Translations under genes and position numbers: made by a program
The notes under the pieces: model-generated
The model's input: the letters and a program-made list of their open reading frames with translations, nothing else
Database searches by the model: none
Told to the model about the DNA's origin: nothing
Shown here: positions 7,803 to 15,170 of the stretch, piece by piece
How positions within the stretch are numbered: the first letter of the stretch is position 1
How the letters are laid out: each line of letters begins with the position of its first letter
DNA from: DATDVD01 sp035290065
Lineage (GTDB): Bacteria > Pseudomonadota > Gammaproteobacteria > Coxiellales > Coxiellaceae
Direction: 5' to 3'
DNA: 16,499 bases
Assembly (NCBI GenBank): GCA_035290065.1
Contig: DATDVD010000048.1
Span: forward strand, 1 to 16,499

Positions 7803-7875
7803 CAATAACTCTCCCCTGTAGTACCGTAATTAAGAGGAGTGTATCGAGAGTGGTGGGGGGGATGCAATATGAAAA

Positions 7876-9546
7876 CTACTCGGTTCGATCCGGCGGAACA
7901 TTCAGTAACCGCAGCGCATCACCCATCACATCTTGAAAGACAGGTGCCGCCACTTCCGCGCCAAAGTGATGACCGTGGGGATCGCGAATCACCACACTCA
8001 CTACCAAGGCGGGATTGCTGACAGGCGCAATCCCTACAAATGACGAAACATAATGGTGTTTATCGTATCCATGGGGGCCTGCAATATACGCTGTCCCCGT
8101 TTTACCCGCGACACGATAGCCTTCCACTTGAGCCCGATGGCCCGTTCCATCGGGCGCTATCACCACTTGTTCTAATAATTGCAACACCGTAGCCGCCACT
8201 TGAGGTGGCATTACAGACTCTGCCAGAGACGCCTTGGCTTGTTTGAGAAAACTCACCGGTTTTAATAAACCCCCATTTGCAAACACGCTGTACGCTTGGG
8301 CCAATTGCAAGCTCGTTACCGCCATACCATATCCATACGCAAGAGACGCAACTTCACTGTCATACCAACGAGGCCGATCAATTAAACTACCGGTGGCTTC
8401 GCCTGGAAATCCACTCACGGTTTTTTGACCAAACCCCACACGATGCAATAATGACCAATAGTCTTTGGGCGATAACGACAACATAATTTTTGCAGCACCA
8501 ATATTGCTGGAGTATTTTAAAATTTCACCTAAATTTAATAATCCTCCGTGAAAGCCGTGATCCTCAATGCGATAACCGCCCACCACCATCCACCCATGGC
8601 CAATATCCACTTTAGACTCGACGTGATAGAGTTTACTCATCAAGGCTAACGCAATCGTAAACGGTTTAATCGTTGAACCCGGCTCAAACATATCCGTCAC
8701 GGCACGATTACGAAAATTATCGCGATGCGTGTTCATTAAATTATTCGGATTATAAGAAGGTTGGTTCACTTCCGCTAAAATTTCACCGGTTTTAGCGTCT
8801 AATACCACTACCGATCCACCTTGCGCTTGAAATTTTTCTACTGCCTCTTTCAAATCGCGATACGCAATGTATTGAAGGCGTTCATCTAAGCTCAATACTA
8901 AATCGTGTCCTTGTTCTGCCGCTTTTAATTCTTGTACATCAGAAACAATATAGCCTAAGCGATCTTTAATGACGCGCATTTTCCCAGGTTTTCCGCTTAA
9001 CCATTGGTCATAAGCTAATTCCAATCCTTCTTGGCCTTGATCATCGACATTGGTAAAACCTATCACGTGCGCACTCACTTCCGCTTCTGGATAAAATCGT
9101 TTGTATTCCACTAAAAAATGTAAACCTGGAATATTAAGGGCTTTAATTTTATCGCTGACTTGTGGGGGCAAACGACGTTCCAAGTATAAAAATCCTTTTT
9201 GGGCACTCTGATGAATTTTTTCGGTAAGGCTTTTGGCTGATACTTGTAATAACGCGGCTAACTGAGACAATTGCGCAGACGTGATGGAAAATGTTTTAGG
9301 ATTAATCCACAGCGTTTCCACGGGCGTACTCACCGCTAACGGTGTGCCATTGCGATCCATAATCATTCCGCGAGAAGCGGGCAAATCAATGATTCGTTCA
9401 ATGCGCGCGGTGGATTGTTCTACTAAAAAACTTCGATTCAATACACTCAGATAAAGAAGACGCGTGACCACGCCTAAGGTCACCACCCCTAAAAAAACAA
9501 GGCTTATGTAAAAACGCCAATTCACCGCTTTAAAACGCATGATCAT
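7876..9546 (-). CDS. ftsI: Peptidoglycan D,D-transpeptidase FtsI (penicillin-binding protein 3)
   Basis: A class B penicillin-binding protein that crosslinks septal peptidoglycan; one N-terminal transmembrane helix (about 12-33) anchors it, with the rest in the periplasm. It has 556 residues (E. coli 588). The pedestal domain carries RGMIMDRNGTPLA (59-71). The transpeptidase domain has all three active-site motifs: STIK (291-294, acylated Ser291), SSN (346-348) and KTG (482-484). The ATG at 9546 overlaps the ftsL stop as ATGA; a second Met lies two codons on. The next gene in line should be murE, but an ankyrin gene follows after 73 nt with no obvious terminator between them. Confidence 0.97.
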   Translation of the reverse strand: MIMRFKAVNWRFYISLVFLGVVTLGVVTRLLYLSVLNRSFLVEQSTARIERIIDLPASRGMIMDRNGTPLAVSTPVETLWINPKTFSITSAQLSQLAALLQVSAKSLTEKIHQSAQKGFLYLERRLPPQVSDKIKALNIPGLHFLVEYKRFYPEAEVSAHVIGFTNVDDQGQEGLELAYDQWLSGKPGKMRVIKDRLGYIVSDVQELKAAEQGHDLVLSLDERLQYIAYRDLKEAVEKFQAQGGSVVVLDAKTGEILAEVNQPSYNPNNLMNTHRDNFRNRAVTDMFEPGSTIKPFTIALALMSKLYHVESKVDIGHGWMVVGGYRIEDHGFHGGLLNLGEILKYSSNIGAAKIMLSLSPKDYWSLLHRVGFGQKTVSGFPGEATGSLIDRPRWYDSEVASLAYGYGMAVTSLQLAQAYSVFANGGLLKPVSFLKQAKASLAESVMPPQVAATVLQLLEQVVIAPDGTGHRAQVEGYRVAGKTGTAYIAGPHGYDKHHYVSSFVGIAPVSNPALVVSVVIRDPHGHHFGAEVAAPVFQDVMGDALRLLNVPPDRTE

Positions 9547-9830
9547 GAATGTTTCAAATAAATTCGTTTTTGGGGAGACACCATATTAAACGTGCTATTA
9601 GCTAAATGTTGAATACGCACTTGAGAAGACCACGTCGCTTGTTCTAATAATAAACGGGAGCGATCGGATTTTAATGTTTCCATTTGTTTTTGCTCAGATT
9701 GCAATTGAATAAACAATCGGCGGTGTAAATCTTTCGCATAAATGGTGGCAAACGCGGAAATGAGTAAGGAAGAAATTAACACCCCACGACCGGTAGAACG
9801 CAACGAGATTTTCCATAATGCTTCTGTCAT
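9543..9830 (-). CDS. ftsL: Cell division protein FtsL
   Basis: A small bitopic divisome protein that joins FtsB and FtsQ and helps activate FtsW-FtsI. The 95 residues comprise a short cytoplasmic N terminus, one transmembrane helix (about 14-33) and a periplasmic coiled-coil segment (about 36-65), then a short tail. FtsL sequences diverge strongly, so the call rests on size, topology and its place between rsmH and ftsI. It overlaps both neighbours by 4 nt (ATGA at each junction), so the three genes should be translated in close coupling. It is shorter than E. coli FtsL (121 residues), mainly at the N terminus. Confidence 0.92.
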   Translation of the reverse strand: MTEALWKISLRSTGRGVLISSLLISAFATIYAKDLHRRLFIQLQSEQKQMETLKSDRSRLLLEQATWSSQVRIQHLANSTFNMVSPQKRIYLKHS

Positions 9831-10768
9831 TGTAATTTCTCAGCTACCCGCAAACATGCGCTGCGTGCTCGTGGGTTTTTTTCCCTTTCATCGTCGGTGG
9901 GTTTGATTAATTTCCCGACTTTTTTTAATCGATGTGTTAATTCTACGGCCTTAATAGGCAAATCCGGTGGCAAATGGCTTTCACTGTGATGAACAATAAA
10001 TTGCTTGACCAAACGATCTTCCAACGAGTGGAAGCTAATTACACAAAGCCGACCGTGTACGGCGAGTATAGCAAGGCTTTGCTCCAAACACGATCTCAAG
10101 GCTTCTAATTCTCGGTTAATAAAAATACGAATGGCTTGAAAACTACGCGTAGCGGGATGTTTATGTTTTTCCCATTTCGGAATGGATTGACTGATGAGTT
10201 TGGCTAACACAGCGGTGCGAAGAATAGGTTCGTTTGCGCGCGCCTCGACAATCGTTCGGGCAATGCGCCTGGAGAATCGTTCTTCACCCCATTGCCACAG
10301 CACATCGGTGATTTCTTTTTCAGAAGCGTTAGCCAACCAATCGGCCGCACTCACGCCGACGGTGGGGTTCATTCGCATATCGAGCGGCCCGTCTTGCATA
10401 AAACTAAATCCGCGCGCCGGATCATCTAACTGAGGAGAAGAAACGCCTAAATCCAACAAGATACCATTGACGCGGCCTATGAGGTTGAGGGAGGTAGCTA
10501 TCACTTGCAACTGATCAAAGCAAGCATGATAAATTTGAAAGCGTGAGTCGTTAAGCGTTTTGGCGGCTTCAATAGCCTCGGGATCTTGATCGAAAGCAAT
10601 CAATCGGCCTTTTTCACCTAACTGATCCAAAATAGCACGCGAATGGCCGCCACGCCCGAAGGTGGCATCGATATAGAGGCCATCCGGGTGAATGTGTAAC
10701 GCTTGCACGGCCTCTGATAGTAAAACCGCTTGGTGTGAAGCTACGCGGCTTCCTCCAGCATTTCGCAT
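9827..10768 (-). CDS. rsmH: 16S rRNA (cytosine-1402-N4) methyltransferase RsmH
   Basis: An S-adenosylmethionine-dependent enzyme (formerly MraW) that N4-methylates C1402 in the ribosomal P site, next to the 2'-O-methylation made by RsmI. It has 313 residues, the same as E. coli. Motifs are DATFGRGGHS (34-43, SAM-binding loop), LLDLGVSSPQLDDPARGFSF (104-123), DGPLDMRM (126-133) and, further on, HPATRSFQAIRI and ISFHSLEDR. The ATG at 10768 lies inside the upstream coiled-coil gene, giving a 28-nt overlap. No alternative ATG, GTG or TTG falls at a suitable distance after the internal GGAGGA, so this start is kept. Confidence 0.97.
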   Translation of the reverse strand: MRNAGGSRVASHQAVLLSEAVQALHIHPDGLYIDATFGRGGHSRAILDQLGEKGRLIAFDQDPEAIEAAKTLNDSRFQIYHACFDQLQVIATSLNLIGRVNGILLDLGVSSPQLDDPARGFSFMQDGPLDMRMNPTVGVSAADWLANASEKEITDVLWQWGEERFSRRIARTIVEARANEPILRTAVLAKLISQSIPKWEKHKHPATRSFQAIRIFINRELEALRSCLEQSLAILAVHGRLCVISFHSLEDRLVKQFIVHHSESHLPPDLPIKAVELTHRLKKVGKLIKPTDDEREKNPRARSACLRVAEKLQ

Positions 10769-10968
10769 TTTTTCAATTCTTCCAAAAGCTTACGCTTTTC
10801 ATACAGGCAAAACGCTAGCCTTGCTTCTTCGGTTTCTAATTGTTCGCGCAATTCGGTAATGCTGGAAAGATATTGATCAATCGCTTGGGTATTTCTTTCG
10901 AGCAGTAACTGAATTTCTTGACGTAGGTCTAATTCTTCCAAGACTCGGGAGTCATTCGAGCTGTCCAT
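10741..10968 (-). CDS. Small coiled-coil protein in the mraZ position, function unknown
   Basis: A 75-residue, highly charged, almost wholly helical protein. Leu, Ile and charged residues recur with heptad-like spacing from about residue 10 to 70 (LEELDLRQEIQLLLER, ITELREQLETEE, KRKLLEELKK), predicting a coiled coil. There is no membrane segment or signal peptide. The ATG at 10968 is chosen because TGGAGGT lies 5-6 nt before it; an upstream in-frame ATG at 11040 lacks such a site and would add a non-helical, low-charge extension. Its 3' end overlaps rsmH by 28 nt, so it is surely cotranscribed with the dcw genes. It bears no likeness to MraZ (about 150 residues, AbrB-like fold). I do not recognise the family; a division-associated or regulatory role is only inferred from position. 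Confidence 0.8.
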   Translation of the reverse strand: MDSSNDSRVLEELDLRQEIQLLLERNTQAIDQYLSSITELREQLETEEARLAFCLYEKRKLLEELKKCEMLEEAA

Positions 10969-11001
10969 AGGGGACCTCCATTCACAAAGATGTGAGCCAG
11001 T

Positions 11002-11030
11002 TCCATATCCTTTGGGGTATCCATTGTTAA
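11002..11030 (-). promoter_or_regulatory. Candidate promoter for the dcw cluster, flanked by octamer direct repeats
   Basis: On the minus strand TTAACA (11025-11030, 5 of 6 to the -35 consensus) is followed by a 17-nt spacer and TATGGA (11002-11007, only 3 of 6 to -10). Two copies of ATGGATAC (11033-11040 and 11017-11024), 16 bp apart, flank the -35 box. The -10 match is poor, so this is tentative. The rest of 10969-11109 holds an A/T run (about 11061-11076) and nothing else I can name. Confidence 0.28.
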
Positions 11031-11109
11031 GTGTATCCATACAAAAGGTAGTCTATCGGATTTTTTGTAAAAAAAATAGGCTGCGTTTATCCACCAATCC
11101 CAACCCTAT

Positions 11110-11190
11110 TGTAGGGGCAGACCGTGGTCTGCCCATCCGAAATCTAAACCTTGTTCTACATTCCCGGGCAGACCACGGTCTGCCCCTACA
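11110..11190 (-). repeat. REP-doublet / MITE-like element, copy 3 (81 bp, inverted orientation)
   Basis: Arms GGGCAGACCGTGGTCTGCCC (11115-11134) and GGGCAGACCACGGTCTGCCC (11166-11185) are perfect inverses, framed by TGTAG and CTACA. The interior core appears on the minus strand as GGAATGTAGAACAAGG (11149-11164), so this copy is flipped relative to the other three. It begins 21 nt beyond the yajQ stop codon. Its hairpins would lie in the 3' end of the kbl-tdh-yajQ message and separate that operon from the dcw cluster. Confidence 0.9.
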
Positions 11191-11211
11191 GGAGAAAGAG
11201 TGGATTGCCTA

Positions 11212-11694
11212 TTAATCTCGGAAATTGTTGAATTGAAGGGGAAGGCCAACGTTAGCTTCTCGCAAGAAAACCATGGTAGCCTGAAGATCATCGCGTTTTT
11301 TACCCGTGACGCGAACTTGCTCACCTTGAATAGAGGCTTGGACTTTCAGCTGAGCGTCTTTGATCAATTTAACGATTTTTTTACCCGTTTCTTTATCAAT
11401 CCCTTCTTTGACTTTTATTTTCTGAACGGCGCTTTTTAATTGAATAACAGGCTCACCGTATTCCAAATGTTTAAGATCAATGCCCCGTTTGGACATTTTC
11501 ATTTTTAACATCTCCAGCATTTGCTGTAATTGGAAATCCGCTTCGGTTTGAAGGGTAATTTCTTTGTCATTCAGTGTGAATTTAGAATCCGTGCCTTTAA
11601 AATCATAGCGCGTGGCAACTTCTCGGTTGGCTTGATCCACAGCATTGACTAATTCGTGTTTATCTAATTCCGATACGATATCGAAGGATGGCAT
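11212..11694 (-). CDS. yajQ: YajQ family nucleotide-binding protein (UPF0234)
   Basis: A small cytoplasmic protein of 160 residues (E. coli about 163) with the family opening MPSFDIVSELD, then RYDFKGTDS (28-36) and a conserved C-terminal half that includes VKLIKDAQLKVQASIQGEQVRVTGKKRDDLQ in consecutive pieces and ends LPLQFNNFRD. The family has two RNA-binding-like ferredoxin folds; members bind nucleotides, and a Xanthomonas homologue binds cyclic di-GMP. The ATG at 11694 is preceded by GGAG with 7-nt spacing, and that ribosome site overlaps the tdh stop, so the gene is the third of the kbl-tdh-yajQ operon. Its physiological role here is unknown. Confidence 0.95.
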   Translation of the reverse strand: MPSFDIVSELDKHELVNAVDQANREVATRYDFKGTDSKFTLNDKEITLQTEADFQLQQMLEMLKMKMSKRGIDLKHLEYGEPVIQLKSAVQKIKVKEGIDKETGKKIVKLIKDAQLKVQASIQGEQVRVTGKKRDDLQATMVFLREANVGLPLQFNNFRD

Positions 11695-11704
11695 AACAAT
11701 TCTC

Positions 11705-12733
11705 CTATTCCCACTCTAAAATCACTTTACCGGCTTTGCCTGATTTTACGGCAGCAAACGCTTTTTCAAATTCGTTGGCTGGAAAATGGTGCGTGATCAC
11801 AGGCTCTACGTTTAAACCGCTTTCTAATAAGTTAATCATTTTATACCACGTTTCAAACATTTTTCGACCGTAAATGCCTTTAATGGTGAGGCCTTTGAAA
11901 ATGACTTTGTGCCAATCAATGGCAAAGGGTTTGGGAGGAATGCCTAAAAATGCTATTTTTCCGCCGTTATTCATATGCGCTAACATATCCTGCACGGCCC
12001 CTTCGTTGCCAGACATTTCTAAATTGACATCGAAGCCTTCGGTCATGCCCAGTTGTTTCATCACCTCATTTAATGTGGTTTTGGTAGGATTAATAGCCTT
12101 CGTCGCGCCCATTTTTCGGGCTAATTCCAATCGAAATTCGTTAACATCGGTGACCACTACATAGCGCGCCCCCACAAATTTTGAAATCGCAGCTGCCATC
12201 ACACCGATAGGGCCCGCTCCTGTAATTAACACGTCTTCTCCTACTAAATCAAATTCCAAGGCAGTGTGAACGGCATTGCCCAATGGATCCATCATCGCCG
12301 CTACGCTGTCTGAAATAGAAGAGGGAATTTTACAAGTATTTACCGCAGGAATAACTAAATACGCCGCAAATGCGCCAGGGCGATTAACACCAATACCCTC
12401 CGTGTTGCGACATAAATGACGTTGGCCTGCACGACAATTTCGGCAATAACCGCACGTGATATGGCCTTCCCCTGACACACGATCACCGACCTTAAATCCT
12501 CGCACACCTTCGCCTACTTTATCGATCACGCCCATAAATTCATGGCCGACATGCATCGGCACAGGAATCGTTTTTTGCGCCCATTCATCCCACTCATAAA
12601 TATGCACATCCGTTCCACAAATCGCGGTTTTTTTAATGCGAATGCGCACTTCGTCATACGCCGGTTCGGGAATAGAGGCTTCACTTAACCAAAGACCGGG
12701 TTCTTTTTTTAATTTGGACAATACTTGCATCAT
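11705..12733 (-). CDS. tdh: L-threonine 3-dehydrogenase Tdh
   Basis: A zinc- and NAD-dependent medium-chain dehydrogenase that oxidises L-threonine to 2-amino-3-oxobutyrate, the substrate of Kbl. Numbering from the second ATG (12730; 341 residues, equal to E. coli): Cys38 in AICGTDVH and the HE pair (63-64) for the catalytic zinc; Cys93, 96, 99 and 107 for the structural zinc; and the NAD-binding GAGPIG (171-176). Two tandem ATGs start the gene; the first (12733) forms an ATGA overlap with the kbl stop and has GGGAG 7 nt upstream, so either may be used. The product is cytoplasmic and presumably tetrameric as in the family. Confidence 0.98.
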   Translation of the reverse strand: MMQVLSKLKKEPGLWLSEASIPEPAYDEVRIRIKKTAICGTDVHIYEWDEWAQKTIPVPMHVGHEFMGVIDKVGEGVRGFKVGDRVSGEGHITCGYCRNCRAGQRHLCRNTEGIGVNRPGAFAAYLVIPAVNTCKIPSSISDSVAAMMDPLGNAVHTALEFDLVGEDVLITGAGPIGVMAAAISKFVGARYVVVTDVNEFRLELARKMGATKAINPTKTTLNEVMKQLGMTEGFDVNLEMSGNEGAVQDMLAHMNNGGKIAFLGIPPKPFAIDWHKVIFKGLTIKGIYGRKMFETWYKMINLLESGLNVEPVITHHFPANEFEKAFAAVKSGKAGKVILEWE

Positions 12734-13929
12734 GAAATCACTCCCATCGCTTTGCCGACGCGGCCAAACGCATCAATCGCTCGATCTAATTGTTGTGTAG
12801 TATGCGCCGCCGACATTTGTACGCGAATGCGCGCTTTTCCCATCGGTACGACAGGATAGGAAAACCCAATCACATAAATGCCTTCTTTGAGCAAACAATC
12901 GGCCATTTCACTGGCTACTTTTGCATCACCTAACATAACCGGAATAATAGGATGTTCGCCGGGCACTAAGTTAAATCCCAGTGCTGTCATGCGCGTGCGA
13001 AAATATTCTCGGTTTCGTTTAAGATTCGCGCGTAATTCATGACCACGTCGTTTTAAAAGATCTAATACATGAACAGAGGTGGCCGCAATCACGGGCGCTA
13101 AGGTGTTAGAAAATAAATAGGGGCGTGAGCGTTGACGTAACCATTCGACAATTTCTTTTTTACTGGCAGTAAAACCGCCTGAGGCACCGCCCAATGCTTT
13201 TCCTAATGTGCTGGTGGTAATATCAATTCGATCGCTAACGCCACAATATTCGGGTGTGCCGCGACCGTGATCTCCAATAAATCCCGTCGCATGAGAATCA
13301 TCTACCATCACCAATGCATCGTATTTTTCGGCTAAATTACAAATGCCGGCTAAATTCGCAATAATGCCATCCATGGAAAAAACACCGTCCGTGGCGATTA
13401 ATTTAAATCGTGCGCCCTTATCGGTGGTTTCTTTTAATTTTTCTTCTAAATCGTGCATATCATTATTGTTATAACGATAGCGTGCTGCTTTACATAAACG
13501 AATTCCATCGATAATACTGGCGTGATTTAAAGCATCGCTGATAATGGCATCTTCTTCGCCTAATAACGTTTCAAATAAACCGCCATTGGCATCGAAGCAG
13601 GAGGAATAAAGAATGGTGTCTTCGGTGCCTAAAAATTCGCTGATTTTTTGTTCTAAGGTTTTGTGAATGGTTTGGGTTCCGCAGATAAATCGTACGGAGG
13701 CCATGCCATATCCATATTCTTGTAGCGCTTTTTGACCAGCTTGAATGAGTTCCGGATCATCGGCTAACCCTAAATAATTATTGGCGCAAAAATTTAATAC
13801 GTGATGGTTGGGTTGGACGGTGATGTCGGAGTGTTGATGGGAGCTAATAATGCGTTCTTTTTTATACAGCCCTTGGGTTTTAAGCTGTTCTAATTCGTGA
13901 TGTAAATGGCTAAGGAGTTTTTGAGACAT
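12730..13929 (-). CDS. kbl: Glycine C-acetyltransferase (2-amino-3-ketobutyrate CoA ligase) Kbl
   Basis: A PLP-dependent alpha-oxoamine synthase family enzyme that cleaves 2-amino-3-oxobutyrate with CoA to glycine and acetyl-CoA, completing threonine breakdown with Tdh. It has 399 residues (E. coli 398). It shows NFCANNYLGL (46-55), CFDANGGLFETLLG (111-124), NHASIIDG (135-142), VDDSHATG (209-216) and the PLP lysine Lys244 in TLGKALGG. A GTG at 13995 would add 22 Cys-rich residues with no family counterpart; I prefer the ATG at 13929, which has AAAGGA about 6 nt upstream and gives the family length. It overlaps tdh by 4 nt. Confidence 0.98.
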   Translation of the reverse strand: MSQKLLSHLHHELEQLKTQGLYKKERIISSHQHSDITVQPNHHVLNFCANNYLGLADDPELIQAGQKALQEYGYGMASVRFICGTQTIHKTLEQKISEFLGTEDTILYSSCFDANGGLFETLLGEEDAIISDALNHASIIDGIRLCKAARYRYNNNDMHDLEEKLKETTDKGARFKLIATDGVFSMDGIIANLAGICNLAEKYDALVMVDDSHATGFIGDHGRGTPEYCGVSDRIDITTSTLGKALGGASGGFTASKKEIVEWLRQRSRPYLFSNTLAPVIAATSVHVLDLLKRRGHELRANLKRNREYFRTRMTALGFNLVPGEHPIIPVMLGDAKVASEMADCLLKEGIYVIGFSYPVVPMGKARIRVQMSAAHTTQQLDRAIDAFGRVGKAMGVIS

Positions 13930-13958
13930 TAGCATTCCTTTTGATGAACACGGCGGAC

Positions 13959-13987
13959 ATGATAACGACAAGTCGCTGAAACAACAA
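13959..13987 (-). promoter_or_regulatory. Candidate sigma70 promoter of the kbl-tdh-yajQ operon
   Basis: TTGTTG (13982-13987) and TATCAT (13959-13964; 5 of 6 to the -10 consensus) are separated by 17 nt on the minus strand and would start transcription roughly 20-25 nt before the kbl ATG at 13929. The -35 box is weak (3 of 6). REP-like copy 4 lies just upstream of it. Confidence 0.4.
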
Positions 13988-14000
13988 CCTTTCACTAGGT

Positions 14001-14088
14001 CTAGGGCGTCCTGAGACCGTGGTCTGCCCTGGAATGCCGCACAAGATTTTAATATTGTACGGAGGGCAGAGCACGCTCTGCCCCTACG
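14001..14088 (+). repeat. REP-doublet / MITE-like element, copy 4 (about 88 bp, left arm decayed)
   Basis: The interior carries the family core GGAATGCCGCACAAGATTTT (14031-14050) on the plus strand. The right arm GGGCAGAGCACGCTCTGCCC (14064-14083) differs from other copies by a paired C-to-G and G-to-C change that keeps the hairpin intact. The left arm reads CTAGGGCGTCCTGAGACC before GTGGTCTGCCC, so its outer half no longer pairs well. A T6 run (14089-14094) follows on the plus strand. It lies between the exported-protein gene stop (14127) and the kbl promoter region. Confidence 0.85.
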
Positions 14089-14126
14089 TTTTTTGAGCTA
14101 GGTAAACCATCAGCATTTTTTTGAAT

Positions 14127-15152
14127 TTATTTCATGGATAATGCAGCGGCTGAAGGAGCCTCTGCGGCGGCAGGCGCTGTGGCAGGCGCCGCGGCAGTGG
14201 CTCTTCTTATTGCTAACGAGTGTCTAGCCCATTCTATATTAACGCGTGTCAGCGCCTGAATAGCGGCGGCTTTTCCCTCATCTATTTCACCCTTTTTTTG
14301 AGCCCTCTCAAGCGGTTTTCCCAATGCATAGGTCGCAGCTTCTATAAAAGCTTCTGCTTGGTCTACCTGACCGACTGCAGCGGCAAATACCGCCATGCTT
14401 GCCAATCCCCACGGTTGAAAATCTTCCATAGGCATTTCAGCAAAGGCTGCTTGCACTATCGAAACCGGAATTTCATCCCTTGTTTCATCGGCAGTAGCTT
14501 TTCTCGTAAAAATCACCGCTTTTCGAATAAGCGCGCGATAAAGTCTTTTATCATCAGCACTCGCTGCTGCGCTCGCATCCATCACAAGAGCCCACAATAC
14601 ATTAGTTACACGATCTTTAGAGTGATCCGTATCAATCACAGCATCCGTCATTTCAATCGCTTTAAGTTTGTAAGGCTCATATTGAGTGACACGATTATGC
14701 CGGCCTTGGTACGTTAACCAATAACCCCATGCCCAGGTGCTCATAGCATTTTGAGGCAAATCATCGCGGTCTAATAATTTTTTTAATTGCTCTGCTATAG
14801 CAACAGCCATCCCCCTATCCCCTACATTATCCGCTGCAATTAAAACACGGCCATAAAGCCATGCTTGAAAGCTTTTATCGTCCATCGCCTCCAAAGGCGC
14901 ACGCATTTTTTCCCAAATCCCGTGAAAAAGTTCCATATCCCCTACCATACCCGCCACTAATAAGGGCATGCTTAAACCATACGCATCCTTTGCGGCGCCA
15001 TAGGCGTGTTCAGCCCATAGTAACAATCGTTCTTTTCCCTCAAACGGTACCCCTGCTAAATTTGTTCTCATTGGTGTATCTCCCCACGCATAATTTAACC
15101 CTATTCCACAACACACTACCGCCATGTATCGCATAATGCGCCGAATTAGCAT
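14127..15152 (-). CDS. Predicted exported helical protein of unknown function
   Basis: A 341-residue protein with a probable signal peptide: RRIMR, then a hydrophobic stretch (about 9-22, including two Cys) and a likely cleavage after YAWG (about residue 24). A lipoprotein site is not convincing, because the residues before Cys14-Cys15 do not form a lipobox. The mature part is almost all helical and Ala-rich, with helix pairs that look TPR-like (about 41-130 and 245-310), and it ends in an Ala/Pro-rich tail (319-338). I do not recognise a family. The ATG at 15152 is supported by GGGAG 7 nt upstream. It begins only 18 nt beyond the U-tract of the rnpB terminator, leaving almost no room for its own promoter. 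Its composition and tail resemble the ankyrin protein more than the surrounding housekeeping genes. Confidence 0.8.
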   Translation of the reverse strand: MLIRRIMRYMAVVCCGIGLNYAWGDTPMRTNLAGVPFEGKERLLLWAEHAYGAAKDAYGLSMPLLVAGMVGDMELFHGIWEKMRAPLEAMDDKSFQAWLYGRVLIAADNVGDRGMAVAIAEQLKKLLDRDDLPQNAMSTWAWGYWLTYQGRHNRVTQYEPYKLKAIEMTDAVIDTDHSKDRVTNVLWALVMDASAAASADDKRLYRALIRKAVIFTRKATADETRDEIPVSIVQAAFAEMPMEDFQPWGLASMAVFAAAVGQVDQAEAFIEAATYALGKPLERAQKKGEIDEGKAAAIQALTRVNIEWARHSLAIRRATAAAPATAPAAAEAPSAAALSMK

Positions 15153-15170
15153 TTCCGTATCTCCCTTGTA

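Noticed and set aside
7840..7867. Possible promoter ahead of the ankyrin gene (TTGCAT, 16 nt, GATACA)
   Set aside because: Each box matches consensus at only 3 of 6 positions, no better than chance in this gap.
10969..11040. ATG at 11040 extending the small coiled-coil protein by 24 residues
   Set aside because: There is no ribosome site before 11040, whereas TGGAGGT precedes the ATG at 10968; the extension also breaks the helical character.
11106..11324. 72-codon minus-strand frame crossing the yajQ end and REP-like copy 3
   Set aside because: It overlaps yajQ in another frame and then reads through a palindromic repeat, giving the same ADHGLP-type peptide at each arm; there is no start signal.
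13930..13995. GTG start extending Kbl by 22 residues
   Set aside because: The extension is Cys-rich with no family counterpart, and the ATG at 13929 has a well-spaced AAAGGA and gives the normal length.
14220..14717. 165-codon plus-strand open frame
   Set aside because: It lies wholly inside the exported-protein gene, has no ribosome site and gives a Cys/Phe/Arg-rich product typical of an antisense frame.
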